Shown here: one piece after another, positions 24,401-32,652 of the stretch
How the letters are laid out: every line of letters begins with the position of its first letter
Position numbering within the stretch: position 1 is the stretch's first letter
Assembly (NCBI GenBank): GCA_002863125.1
Contig: PKEB01000016.1
Coordinates: 62,001-126,000, forward strand
Direction: 5' to 3'
DNA from: Flavobacteriales bacterium
GTDB taxonomy: Bacteria > Bacteroidota > Bacteroidia > Flavobacteriales_D > Sanyastnellaceae
Length of the DNA stretch: 64,000 nt
The notes under the pieces: model-generated
Told to the model about the DNA's origin: nothing
Database searches by the model: none
What the model saw: only the letters and a program-made list of their open reading frames with translations
Made by a program: the position numbers and the translations under genes

Positions 24401-25039
24401 TTACGCTTTCAATTCATAGACCCCGGGTTTGCGAGGCGTCAGGACGAGTTCGGCCAAACGTTCCGCGTCGCCCTTGCGCTTGACAAAATCGATGTCAGAC
24501 GTGTCAATCCAGAGGATGCGGGATCCCCGCGCATACCGGTAATGCCGTTGGTAGTGGTACGCGATTTTGTCGAGGTATTCTTGGGGCATGTCCTGTTCAT
24601 AGGACCGGCCGCGCTTTTTGATCTGCTGCTGAATTTTCTCCGCGTTCGGATCGAGAATGGCCACTACTTCCGGCTTGGCGATCTGCGCGTCCATCAGCTT
24701 GAACATGGTTTGAAACAAGCGGAATTCTTCTGCAGGCAAATTGGCCTTGGCAAAAATCTGGGACTTGACAAAGCTGTAATCCGCAATCAGCAACTGCCGA
24801 AACAAATTGCGCGCGCCCAGTCGCTCGCGGAGCTGACGGTACCGGTCACTGACAAAGGCCAACTCCACGCTCAAGGCAAAGCGCTCGGGATCGGCGTAAA
24901 ATTTTTCCAAAAAAGGATTCTCCTGAAACTGCTCCAGCAGCACATCCCCACCAAGGTGCTCGGCCAGCCACGTGGCAAACGTGGTCTTGCCGGCGCCGAT
25001 GTTGCCTTCGATGGCGATGTATGCGTAGGGGGATTTCAC
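24401..25039 (-). CDS. Deoxynucleoside kinase
   Basis: Phosphorylates salvage deoxynucleosides in the cytoplasm. The 212 residues from the GTG at 25039 begin MKSPYAYIAIEGNIGAGKTT, containing the P-loop GNIGAGKTT. Further family signals are the VELAFVSDRYRQLRERLG segment and a lid region with basic residues (QQQIKKRGRSYEQDM). The GTG overlaps the folK stop in GTGA, so start and coupling support each other; an upstream in-frame ATG would lie inside folK. Specificity (dA/dG or dC/dT) is not clear. Confidence 0.9.
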   Translation of the reverse strand: MKSPYAYIAIEGNIGAGKTTFATWLAEHLGGDVLLEQFQENPFLEKFYADPERFALSVELAFVSDRYRQLRERLGARNLFRQLLIADYSFVKSQIFAKANLPAEEFRLFQTMFKLMDAQIAKPEVVAILDPNAEKIQQQIKKRGRSYEQDMPQEYLDKIAYHYQRHYRYARGSRILWIDTSDIDFVKRKGDAERLAELVLTPRKPGVYELKA

Positions 25040-25548
25040 GGCGTGGTTTCCAGGCGTTGAACAGCGGATTCGTCTGCACAAGTTCGCAACAATTCCGCTG
25101 CCGTGGGGCCGTCCGCAGTCAATTGCAGTTCGGGTGCCAGCTCCGCCAACGGCGCCAACACAAACCGGCGCAGGTGCATCCGCGGATGGGGCAGGGTCAA
25201 GGCTTCTGTTTCCATGCGCACCCCTTCGACTGCGAGCAGGTCGAGGTCAATGGAACGCGATTGGTACCCCTCGGCCTTGGCAGCGCGGTGCCGGCCCAGC
25301 TTCTGCTCGATGGCCAACAATGCGTCCAACACGAACAGTGGCTCAACGGCCTCCGGCAATGAAATCGAAATGACTTGATTCAAAAAGGCCGGGGTGCCGG
25401 GCGCCATGCCCCAGGCGGGGGTTTCGAATCGGCTCGAACGCTCCTGAACACAGGGAAAGGCCAGCTGAATTTCATTCAACGCCGCGTCGAGCAGCGCATG
25501 GCGGTTGCCCAAGTTGCCGCCCAGTCCGATGAAGTGCCTTCGGTTCAT
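25036..25548 (-). CDS. folK: 2-amino-4-hydroxy-6-hydroxymethyldihydropteridine pyrophosphokinase
   Basis: HPPK transfers pyrophosphate from ATP to the pterin in folate synthesis. The 170 residues show the N-terminal IGLGGNLGNRHALLDAAL, the ATP/pterin motif ETPAWGMAPGTPAFLNQV and the signature RSIDLDLLAVEGVRM followed by LPHPRMHLRRFVLAPLAEL. It is co-transcribed and translationally coupled with the downstream deoxynucleoside kinase (4-base overlap). CAATTTTG (one mismatch) lies 4 nt before its ATG. Divergent from sppA. Confidence 0.95.
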   Translation of the reverse strand: MNRRHFIGLGGNLGNRHALLDAALNEIQLAFPCVQERSSRFETPAWGMAPGTPAFLNQVISISLPEAVEPLFVLDALLAIEQKLGRHRAAKAEGYQSRSIDLDLLAVEGVRMETEALTLPHPRMHLRRFVLAPLAELAPELQLTADGPTAAELLRTCADESAVQRLETTP

Positions 25549-25552
25549 TCAG

Positions 25553-25560
25553 CAAAATTG
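25553..25560 (-). promoter_or_regulatory. Probable -7 element of folK
   Basis: CAATTTTG on the minus strand, 7 of 8 matches to TAnnTTTG, followed by CTGA and the ATG at 25548. Confidence 0.35.
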
Positions 25561-25594
25561 GGTAAAAATGTAGGGCGTGCAGCGGAGCATCGCA

Positions 25595-25602
25595 TACTTT
25601 TG
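25595..25602 (+). promoter_or_regulatory. -7 promoter element of sppA
   Basis: TACTTTTG, a perfect TAnnTTTG match, lies 17 nt before the ATG at 25620. Confidence 0.55.
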
Positions 25603-25619
25603 CGCAAAACCTTGATTTC

Positions 25620-27497
25620 ATGTCATTCTTAAAGAACGTCGCATCCTCATTTGTCGGTTCGACTTTGGCTTTCCTCATCGCAGGAACCATTTTGATTTTT
25701 GTATTTATCGGCGCCTTGGTGGGCGGATTGGTGTCGGCTGCGGCCGGCGGCGAAGCCTCCGACCAGGAGGCTGTGAGCAAAGCAAACACCGTACTCAAAA
25801 TCGACTTTAGTCAGCCGATCAGCGAGCGATCAACGAACGACGCGAATTTTGATTTGACTGGATTTCAATCGAATTCAACCATGGGCTTGCGCGACTTTAC
25901 GGAAGTGCTTCAGGAGGCGGCCGAAGACGAGGATGTCGAAGGCCTGTACTTGAATGTTGAATCGGTGGCGGCTGCGCCTTCCACCATGGCCGATTTGCGC
26001 GATGCACTCGAGGCGTTCAAATCTTCCGGCAAATGGGTCGTGGGATGGGCCGAATCGATGAGCATGGGGGCGTTGTACCTCACCTCAATTGCGGACGAAT
26101 TGTACCTGCACCCCAACGGTGGGGCGGACTTCGCTGGCATGCGCCTGCAGACCACCTACTACAAGGGCATGCTCGAGAAGCTCGGCGTCGGCATGACGGT
26201 GCTTCGCGGACCGGACAACGAATACAAAAGTGCGGTGGAGCCATTCACCCGCAAGAGCATGAGCGCCTCCAACCGCGAGCAGTTGACCGCTTTGCTTGAG
26301 GATTTCTGGTCGGAAGTTCGCGGCGGCATCGCCGAGGGACGAGGCATCTCCGAGGAACGGTTGGATGAAGCCGCCGAAAGCCTAGCCTTGCGCACGGCAG
26401 AGGATGCCGTGGAGTGGGAGTTTTTTGACGGCTTGTTGTACGAGGATGAACTCAAGGAACGCATCAAAGAACTGCTCGACGGGGAGGATCCGGTGTACGT
26501 TGGTTTGGGGGAATACATGAACCCCAATCCGATGGAAGGATTTGCGGCAGAATTCGATTTCAGCATTTTCGAATTGATGAACGATGACTCGTACGGAGAA
26601 TCCGAAGAGGCGGAGCCCTTGGGGGGATCGCTCGCGGTCATCTACGCTACAGGTGGCATCGAGATGGGCAACGGGGACAACCAGACCATCGGTTCAGTCA
26701 CGCTTGCTGAAGCCATCCGCGAAGCCCGCCTCGCACCAGATGTTGAAGCGGTCGTTTTGCGCGTGAGCAGCCCCGGTGGTTCAGCCCTCGCCAGTGACAT
26801 CATCTGGCGCGAAACTGAATTGCTCAAAGAAGCCGGCAAGACATTCGTCGTCAGCATGGGCGACTACGCGGCTTCAGGAGGTTACTACATCAGCGCAGGA
26901 GCGGAAAAAATCTTCGCCTCTCCCAATACCATCACGGGATCCATCGGCGTATTCGGTATGTTGCCTTACGCCCAGGAATTGCTCGAGGACAAGATGGGAT
27001 TGGCATACGACGACGTGCGCACGCACTCCCATGCTGGCGTGGGATTGGAAGCGAAATTGGATGACGTTCAAATGGAAGCGATCAACGAGAGCATCACGGA
27101 CATTTACGAGGAATTCATTGGCGTCGTCGCTGAAGGACGTGGCATGACCTACGATGAGGTGGATACCATTGCCCGAGGCCGGGTGTGGACCGGTCAGGAT
27201 GCCCTTATAATTGGCTTGGTTGATGAGCTCGGAAACCTCCAAGACGCGATGGACGAAGCAGCAGCCATGGCGGGGTTGGATTCGTTGAGTGAAGACGATG
27301 TCGTTTTTTTGCCCGAGGCCAAAGACCCGCTCGAACAGTTCATCGAGGAGTTGGCTGGGGCAGAAGTCTTGACCGATGCGTTGGTTCAAGTCGGGTTGTC
27401 GCGTCAGCAACTCGAACACATCGTGGCCGTGCGCCGCATGCTTGAGTCGGATGATCGCATTCAAGCGCGCCTTCCGTACTTCATCGAAATCCAGTAA
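25620..27497 (+). CDS. sppA: Signal peptide peptidase SppA, 67-kDa type
   Basis: Membrane-anchored serine protease that degrades cleaved signal peptides. The 625 residues match the long duplicated form. An N-terminal anchor (FVGSTLAFLIAGTILIFVFI) is followed by two S49 halves. The presumed catalytic Lys lies in the first half (RGPDNEYKSAVEPF) and the Ser in the second (YAASGGYYISAGAEKIFASP), with the oxyanion region VLRVSSPGGSALASDI. Complete, with its own -7 element. It opens a plus-strand run that continues with a lipoprotein and a glycosyltransferase. Confidence 0.94.
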   Translation: MSFLKNVASSFVGSTLAFLIAGTILIFVFIGALVGGLVSAAAGGEASDQEAVSKANTVLKIDFSQPISERSTNDANFDLTGFQSNSTMGLRDFTEVLQEAAEDEDVEGLYLNVESVAAAPSTMADLRDALEAFKSSGKWVVGWAESMSMGALYLTSIADELYLHPNGGADFAGMRLQTTYYKGMLEKLGVGMTVLRGPDNEYKSAVEPFTRKSMSASNREQLTALLEDFWSEVRGGIAEGRGISEERLDEAAESLALRTAEDAVEWEFFDGLLYEDELKERIKELLDGEDPVYVGLGEYMNPNPMEGFAAEFDFSIFELMNDDSYGESEEAEPLGGSLAVIYATGGIEMGNGDNQTIGSVTLAEAIREARLAPDVEAVVLRVSSPGGSALASDIIWRETELLKEAGKTFVVSMGDYAASGGYYISAGAEKIFASPNTITGSIGVFGMLPYAQELLEDKMGLAYDDVRTHSHAGVGLEAKLDDVQMEAINESITDIYEEFIGVVAEGRGMTYDEVDTIARGRVWTGQDALIIGLVDELGNLQDAMDEAAAMAGLDSLSEDDVVFLPEAKDPLEQFIEELAGAEVLTDALVQVGLSRQQLEHIVAVRRMLESDDRIQARLPYFIEIQ

Positions 27498-27507
27498 TTT
27501 CCGCGCC

Positions 27508-27924
27508 GTGGAAAATCGGCGCATAGGGATCCTGATGTGCCTGTTCTTAGTAACAGGCATGCTGTTCATGGCTGCCTGCCAAGACCAACGAGGTCTACCC
27601 GGTGCGGCCTTGGATTGGTCGAAGCCACCGTCTGCACCGCTTGATGTGATGCAGGCTTCCATCCAAGGCGATTCACTTGTGGTTCAGGTGGCCTACAGTG
27701 GGGGGTGCGCGGAGCATGCATTCGAACTCGTCGCTGCCGGACCTCAGGTGCGGTCGCTGCCGCCAAAGCAACCGTTGATGATTGCGCATGAGGCAAACGG
27801 CGATGCCTGCCGCTCCCGCATCGAGGAAATCCTTGCCTTCGACCTGCGTCCCCATCGCATGAGTCCCACAGGCCTGACGGTTATCCTGTTCAACGACTCC
27901 ACGCTGATGTACCGTTATGAATGA
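27508..27924 (+). CDS. Small predicted lipoprotein
   Basis: A 138-residue protein of unknown function. From the GTG at 27508 it reads MENRRIGILMCLFLVTGMLF and then the lipobox MAAC, giving a charged n-region, hydrophobic core and lipidation Cys; the ATG at 27535 would drop the basic residues. The mature part contains SLVVQVAYSGGCAEHAFELV, resembling small Bacteroidota lipoproteins with two conserved Cys (here SGGC and GDAC). It begins 10 nt after sppA and its last 8 bases overlap the glycosyltransferase start, so it is part of that operon. Confidence 0.75.
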   Translation: MENRRIGILMCLFLVTGMLFMAACQDQRGLPGAALDWSKPPSAPLDVMQASIQGDSLVVQVAYSGGCAEHAFELVAAGPQVRSLPPKQPLMIAHEANGDACRSRIEEILAFDLRPHRMSPTGLTVILFNDSTLMYRYE

Positions 27925-29026
27925 GTGGGTCGCACTATTGGCGGCCTGCGCTGTGGCTTATCTCGCGCACGCGGTGGCCTTGACTCGGGCTTGCTTGCGT
28001 GCGCTGTGTTCTCGCGCATCCATTGGTGAGCAGCCCACCGTCAGTGTCATAGTGTGCATCAAAGATGACGCCGAGCATTGGCCGGCGTGGTGGACGGCGA
28101 TGAAATGTCAACAATGGCCAGCAGGCACGGAGGTCATCGCCATTGACGACGGCTCAGCCGACGAATTGCCTGCGCTGTTGACGCGAGCGGCGCAAGATGA
28201 GGTGGCATTTGCCTTTTCCCACCATCGGTTGGATGGGACATCCCCCGGAAAGCGCGATGCCCTGTTTTTCGGTGTGGGGCAGGCCTCTGGAGAATGGCTG
28301 TTGTTCACGGATGTGGATTGCCAGCCTGCGGGTCCTGCTTGGGCTTCGGAAATGACCGCCGGCCATCCCGATGACGTGGCCGCGGTGTTGGGGGTCAGCT
28401 GGCCAAAGGATGGTGCCCCAGCGACAGGGCTTTCTCGCGTGCAGGCCTTAGATGCGTTGTACATCTTGCGCTCGTATGTGGGGTGGGCGAAGCGGGGCAA
28501 ACCGTACATGGGGGTGGGCCGCAACCTGGCCATTCGCCGATCGGTATTTCCGGGTTTTTCCAACGCAGCACCGACCGCTTCAGGCGACGACGACATGGTG
28601 ATTCAAGCCCTCGCCAGCGCGCCCGACGTGCGCATAGCAGTCACCGGGCACCGGGCTGCGCACATGGATGCGACCATGCCGGCTACGTGGTCGGATTGGT
28701 TGGCGCAAAAGCGCCGGCACTGGACCACAGCACCGCATTACAAAGCCGCTGACCAGTGGCGATTGGCCGTGCCGAAGGTGTTGCGCACAGGTGCGCTTTT
28801 GGCCGCGGTTTTGGCAGTGGTTGTTCACAATTCGCTATGGATTACAGGTGCGCTGTTGGGGGCCATGTGGTTGGGTGAGCTGCTTAACTTTCGGTCCATC
28901 ACCAAAGCCTATCAAGCCCCAGATTCTTGGCGAAACCGGGGCGGTTTGCTTCCAATCTGGTCGGCGTGGAGCGCATGGATCGCGCTGTCGTTGATGTGGA
29001 AACGGCAAGACAAACGACACTGGTAG
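27917..29026 (+). CDS. Membrane-associated family 2 glycosyltransferase
   Basis: A 369-residue GT2 enzyme. An N-terminal hydrophobic segment (ALLAACAVAYLAHAVAL) is followed by the GT-A domain: PTVSVIVCIKDDAEHWPAW, VIAIDDGSADEL, the DVD metal motif in LLFTDVDCQPAG, GDDDMVIQALA and a QKRRHW motif similar to the QxxRW of processive enzymes. Two or three C-terminal membrane helices (ALLAAVLAVVVHNSLWITGA and following) anchor it. The sugar and acceptor are unknown; the architecture suits lipid or polysaccharide glycosylation at the inner membrane. The start overlaps the lipoprotein stop. Confidence 0.88.
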   Translation: MNEWVALLAACAVAYLAHAVALTRACLRALCSRASIGEQPTVSVIVCIKDDAEHWPAWWTAMKCQQWPAGTEVIAIDDGSADELPALLTRAAQDEVAFAFSHHRLDGTSPGKRDALFFGVGQASGEWLLFTDVDCQPAGPAWASEMTAGHPDDVAAVLGVSWPKDGAPATGLSRVQALDALYILRSYVGWAKRGKPYMGVGRNLAIRRSVFPGFSNAAPTASGDDDMVIQALASAPDVRIAVTGHRAAHMDATMPATWSDWLAQKRRHWTTAPHYKAADQWRLAVPKVLRTGALLAAVLAVVVHNSLWITGALLGAMWLGELLNFRSITKAYQAPDSWRNRGGLLPIWSAWSAWIALSLMWKRQDKRHW

Positions 29027-29063
29027 CTGGGGTGGTGAAGCAAAACCAAGCCCGCATACCACC

Positions 29064-29672
29064 ATGGACGTCAATCCCAACCTCTCCGACAAAGCCCGTT
29101 ACGACTACGCGCTGGTGTTGCGTGTGACCAAGGAGAACGACCAGCGGGCATTTGGTGAATTGATGGAGCGCTACCGCGATTCCATTTTTCACATGATCAA
29201 TAAGATGGTGTTCAGTTCCGACGATGCCGAAGACCTGACCATGGAAACCTTCACCAAGGCATTCAACCGATTGCACCAATACACACCGGCATTTGCCTTT
29301 TCGACGTGGTTGTTCAAAATCGGTTCGAACCACACCATTGACTTCATTCGCAAAAAGCGCATCAACGCGCTGTCGCTGGACCAAGGATTCCGCAACGAAG
29401 ACGGTGAAGCCATGGAGATTCACATCGCAGACGACAAGCTGGACCCCATCCAAACCCTCGAAAAAAAGGAGCGCATCGAGTTGCTCCGTGACGTGGTGAG
29501 CAAGATGAAGCCCAAGTACCGCGAGTTGGTGGAGTTGCGCTACTTCGAGGAGAAGAGCTACGACGAAATCGCGGAGGAATTGGATCGATCCCTCGGAACG
29601 GTGAAGGCGCAGCTGCACCGTGCGCGCGAGGCCCTGGAAGCGATGTTGGGGCAGGTCCGCGAAACCATTTGA
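29064..29672 (+). CDS. ECF-type RNA polymerase sigma factor (sigma-70 family)
   Basis: A 202-residue group 4 sigma factor. Region 2 spans about residues 25-95: FGELMERYRDSIFHMINKMV, DAEDLTMETFTKAFNRL and FSTWLFKIGSNHTIDFIRKK. Region 4 spans about 140-195: YRELVELRYFEEKSYDEIAE followed by GTVKAQLHRAREAL (helix-turn-helix recognising -35). No anti-sigma factor gene is next to it, which is unusual for a stress-responsive ECF factor; Bacteroidota do carry housekeeping-like ECF factors without one. The stop overlaps the rsmG TTG start (TTGA). Confidence 0.93.
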   Translation: MDVNPNLSDKARYDYALVLRVTKENDQRAFGELMERYRDSIFHMINKMVFSSDDAEDLTMETFTKAFNRLHQYTPAFAFSTWLFKIGSNHTIDFIRKKRINALSLDQGFRNEDGEAMEIHIADDKLDPIQTLEKKERIELLRDVVSKMKPKYRELVELRYFEEKSYDEIAEELDRSLGTVKAQLHRAREALEAMLGQVRETI

Positions 29673-30295
29673 ACGTGGACTACCGGACCTTCATTCCGGA
29701 GCTTTCGGACGAGTCGGTGGCGCAACTCGGCAAGCTCAAGGCCCTTTACACCGAGTGGAATGCGGCCATCAATGTGATTTCTCGGAAGGACATGGACGCG
29801 TTTGACGAACGCCACGTCTTGCACAGCCTCGCCCTCGTGAAAGCGATGAAGTTCGCGCCGGGCAGCGATGTGCTCGATGTAGGGACTGGGGGAGGATTCC
29901 CTGGTATTCCATTGGCCATCGTGTACCCTGAAGTAAACTTCGTTTTGTGCGATAGCATTGGCAAAAAGATGAAGGTGGTCCGCGCAGTGGTCCAAGCCCT
30001 CGGGTTGACCAACGTCACCGTTCACCACGGACGAGCTGAGGACATCAACGGCCAATTCGACTTCGTAGTCAGCCGGGCAGTGACGCGCATGAACCGGTTC
30101 ATTCCGTGGGTGCAAGGCAAAATCAAGAAGCAATCCATCAATCCTTGGCCCAATGGCATACTCGCATTGAAAGGCGGGGATTTGAGCGAAGAGCTGGAGG
30201 AAGTGGATTTCCCGACGGAGCGGTTGCCCATTTCAGAATGGCTGGATCAACCGTTTTTCGAGACCAAGCAGGTGGTCTACGTCAAGCTCCAGTAA
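29669..30295 (+). CDS. rsmG: 16S rRNA (guanine527-N7)-methyltransferase
   Basis: RsmG/GidB methylates G527 of 16S rRNA. The 208 residues contain the SAM-binding core VLDVGTGGGFPGIPLAIVYP, VNFVLCDSIGKKMKVV and the TVHHGRAEDI motif, with FVVSRAVTRM downstream. The start is TTG at 29669, overlapping the sigma factor stop; GTG at 29675 is a close alternative. Full length. It ends before a weak hairpin at 30324-30351. Confidence 0.93.
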   Translation: MNVDYRTFIPELSDESVAQLGKLKALYTEWNAAINVISRKDMDAFDERHVLHSLALVKAMKFAPGSDVLDVGTGGGFPGIPLAIVYPEVNFVLCDSIGKKMKVVRAVVQALGLTNVTVHHGRAEDINGQFDFVVSRAVTRMNRFIPWVQGKIKKQSINPWPNGILALKGGDLSEELEEVDFPTERLPISEWLDQPFFETKQVVYVKLQ

Positions 30296-30323
30296 CTGCA
30301 GACTACAAAGGCCCAAAATGAAA

Positions 30324-30351
30324 GAAGGGGAATCCCATCGGACCCCCCTTC
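30324..30351. terminator. Possible weak convergent terminator hairpin
   Basis: GAAGGGG pairs with CCCCTTC across a 14-nt loop, between rsmG (plus) and the response regulator gene (minus). No T-run follows on the plus strand; the minus side is slightly T-rich. Beyond this the 192-base gap (30296-30487) shows nothing recognisable. Confidence 0.35.
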
Positions 30352-30487
30352 AATAACCTGCAAGAAATTGAAACCAACACAGTATTCTCAGACCGTGTCT
30401 GCACAATAGACGGACGCGACAACCGATGGTTGCCTTTTTTGTTCAAAAAAAGCAACACAGCCGGTTAAACAAATGTAAATCAGTTGA

Positions 30488-31201
30488 TTAACCTGCGTTA
30501 AATTTGTAGCCAACACCCCGGACAGAGGTGAAGTGGACCGGATTTTTGGGGTCCTTCTCGAAGTATTTGCGAAACGTAACGATGTGGTTGTCGATGGTTC
30601 GGGTGTTCGGGAAGGCGTGGTAGCCCCAAACAACTTCGAGGATTTCTTCGCGGCTGACGACCTGTCCGGCTTTGGAAATCAAGAGCCGCAGGAGTTGGCT
30701 TTCCCGTTTGGAGATGCGCTGGGCTTCGCCTGCGTGGGTCACAATTTCGAACGCATCAAAATCGATGGAGCCGCCGTCGTCAAACGTGAACGACTGGAGC
30801 ACCTCCGTGGCCTCGTTATTTTGGGAGCGAAGCAGCCGTTGCACCCGCAAGATCAACTCCTCAAGGTGAAAGGGTTTACCCAGGTAATCATCGCCTCCTG
30901 CCTTCAGGCCCTCTATTCGGTCTTCGCCGTCGTTTTTGGCGGTTAAAAACAGAATGGGCAGCCGGGAACCTTCCGTGCGGAGGGATTTGCACACAGCGAT
31001 GCCATCCAACTTCGGCATCATGACGTCCAACACTGCAGCGTCTAACCGGTGCTGCCTTGCCAGAGCCAGCGCTTCTTCACCGTTCTCAGCTTCCACCACA
31101 AACCAGCCTTCCCGCACGAAATTGAGCTTCACCGCTTTGCGCATGGCCGCGTCGTCTTCCGCGAGGAGGATGCGCACTTGCTGTTGGTCGGGGCTATCCA
31201 T
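30488..31201 (-). CDS. OmpR-family response regulator (orphan)
   Basis: A 237-residue two-component transcription factor. The receiver domain (residues 9-125) has the acidic pocket E15-D16-D17, phosphoacceptor D59 in AAVLDVMMPKLDG and Lys in LFLTAKND. The C-terminal winged helix ends with RTIDNHIVTFRKYFEKD and VRGVGYKFNAG, the OmpR wing. The start at 31201 (MDSPDQQQVRILLAEDDAAM) places the receiver correctly; an upstream in-frame start adds 17 unlikely residues. No histidine kinase lies next to it, so its partner is elsewhere. Divergent from the men operon with a 35-base gap. Confidence 0.93.
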   Translation of the reverse strand: MDSPDQQQVRILLAEDDAAMRKAVKLNFVREGWFVVEAENGEEALALARQHRLDAAVLDVMMPKLDGIAVCKSLRTEGSRLPILFLTAKNDGEDRIEGLKAGGDDYLGKPFHLEELILRVQRLLRSQNNEATEVLQSFTFDDGGSIDFDAFEIVTHAGEAQRISKRESQLLRLLISKAGQVVSREEILEVVWGYHAFPNTRTIDNHIVTFRKYFEKDPKNPVHFTSVRGVGYKFNAG

Positions 31202-31236
31202 GGCGTAAATTTCGGACGAAATTGAATCCCTCTGAG

Positions 31237-31650
31237 ATGGACACCAAATCAAACGACCTGCGCGGTGTGCCCACCATTGCCGATGCCATCGGATTGGAGG
31301 TGCTCGAAGTAAATGGAGAGCAGGTCAAGGGGCGACTCCCAGCCGATCATAGGACGCACCAGCCCTATGGCTTGCTGCACGGTGGGGCCAGTGTGGTCCT
31401 GGCGGAGACGCTTGGTTCGGTTGGCTCGCATTATTTAGTCGCCGACCAGAACAAAGCAGCCGTGGGCGTTGAGGTCAACGCCAACCACGTGCGCAGCGTA
31501 CGCAGCGGTTGGGTCTACGGCGTGGCGAACCTGGTCCATAAAGGGGGGAAGATGCACGTGTGGTCCATTGACATTCGCGATGAGCAAGAGCGCTTGGTGT
31601 GCACCAGCCGACTCACGGTCATGATCATCAACAAGCCAAACCAAGGGTAA
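31237..31650 (+). CDS. menI: Hotdog-fold thioesterase, probable DHNA-CoA thioesterase
   Basis: A 137-residue PaaI/YdiI-like hotdog protein with the active-site region HQPYGLLHGGASVVLAETLG, in which the HGG and following Glu form the catalytic site, and VGVEVNANHVRSVRSGWVYG. Proteins of this family hydrolyse 1,4-dihydroxy-2-naphthoyl-CoA in menaquinone synthesis. The assignment rests on position: it starts the men gene run and menF begins 2 nt after its stop. A general acyl-CoA thioesterase is possible on sequence alone. The ATG at 31237 is used; a TTG 15 bases upstream is also open. Confidence 0.82.
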   Translation: MDTKSNDLRGVPTIADAIGLEVLEVNGEQVKGRLPADHRTHQPYGLLHGGASVVLAETLGSVGSHYLVADQNKAAVGVEVNANHVRSVRSGWVYGVANLVHKGGKMHVWSIDIRDEQERLVCTSRLTVMIINKPNQG

Positions 31651-31651
31651 A

Positions 31652-32626
31652 TTGAGCGAACAAGCGGGGGGAATATGGTGGCGGCGACCGGGTGAACAGC
31701 ACGTAAACCGACTGCAATTGGCTGAAGACGGCGATGTGGTTTTTCGGTTTGCCCCATTTCAAACCACTCCAGCATGTCCGTCGCTGCAGCTGACAGGACG
31801 AACCGTGACCACCGAGTTTCCGCAGCCGGGTACCATCACCGCGCTCGCTGAAGGTTCCTGCGAAGGGGCAAGTCAGCAGGAGCACGAGCACGCGGTTCAG
31901 GAGGCCCTGAATGCCATCGAAGCCGGCACCCTCGAAAAGGTCGTGGTGAGCCGCTCCGAATTCTGGACCACCCAACGGACGCCTGAGGAAGTCTTCCAGG
32001 CAAAATGCACTGCCTACCCCGACGCGTTTGTCTATTTGTTCGCGCATGCCTCAGCCGGCGTGTGGATTGGAGCGACACCCGAGGTCTTGCTCGTCCGAGC
32101 AGGTGAGCAGTATGAAACGACCGCCTTGGCGGGGACGAAGGCGGATGTACAGGGCGAATGGACGGACAAAGAGCGCCACGAACAAGCCGTGGTTGCCGAC
32201 TTCATCGAGCAGAATGTCCGCTGCGGAAACGCTTCCGATGTGACCGTCAGCCAAGCGAAGTCCATGGCCTACGGCTCACTGCAGCACTTGCAATCCAACA
32301 TCACGTTTCGCTCGGAAGAGGACGAGGACTTTTGGCTGAATGCTTTGCACCCCACTCCGGCGGTTGGAGGAACGCCTCGGAAGAAGGCGCTTGATTTCAT
32401 CGCCAACCACGAAGCCGGCGACCGCAGGTACTACACGGGTTTTTTGGGAACCATCGAAGGCGATCAGGCCGCGTTTTACGTCAACCTGCGGTGCATGCAG
32501 TGTTTTGCGAATGGCTTTCGCTTGTTTGCCGGTGGCGGCATCGTTGCGGGCTCCGACCCGGCGAAGGAGTGGAAAGAGACCCGCGATAAGATCGAATCCA
32601 TCCGAACGGGCATCGGCGCGCAATAG
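31652..32626 (+). CDS. menF: Isochorismate synthase
   Basis: Converts chorismate to isochorismate, the first committed step towards menaquinone. The 324 residues contain the chorismate-binding fold: LEKVVVSRSEFW, the active-site region WIGATPEVLLVRAGEQYETTALAGTK, LHPTPAVGGTPRKKALDFI and the C-terminal FAGGGIVAGSDPAKEWKETRDK. It is shorter than the E. coli enzyme at the N-terminus, as is usual in Bacteroidota. The start is TTG at 31652, directly after the menI stop. The next gene, menD, uses the product. Confidence 0.92.
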   Translation: MSEQAGGIWWRRPGEQHVNRLQLAEDGDVVFRFAPFQTTPACPSLQLTGRTVTTEFPQPGTITALAEGSCEGASQQEHEHAVQEALNAIEAGTLEKVVVSRSEFWTTQRTPEEVFQAKCTAYPDAFVYLFAHASAGVWIGATPEVLLVRAGEQYETTALAGTKADVQGEWTDKERHEQAVVADFIEQNVRCGNASDVTVSQAKSMAYGSLQHLQSNITFRSEEDEDFWLNALHPTPAVGGTPRKKALDFIANHEAGDRRYYTGFLGTIEGDQAAFYVNLRCMQCFANGFRLFAGGGIVAGSDPAKEWKETRDKIESIRTGIGAQ

Positions 32627-32640
32627 CTTGAATCGCGCCG

Positions 32641-32648
32641 TACCTTTG
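32641..32648 (+). promoter_or_regulatory. -7 promoter element of menD, 4 nt before ATG
   Basis: TACCTTTG then CGGC then the ATG at 32653. This gives the menDACE-rdgB run a possible promoter of its own inside the larger operon. Confidence 0.55.
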
Positions 32649-32652
32649 CGGC

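Noticed and set aside
27376-27507. Extension of the small lipoprotein 44 codons upstream into sppA
   Set aside because: It overlaps the end of sppA, and the lipoprotein signal begins properly at GTG 27508.
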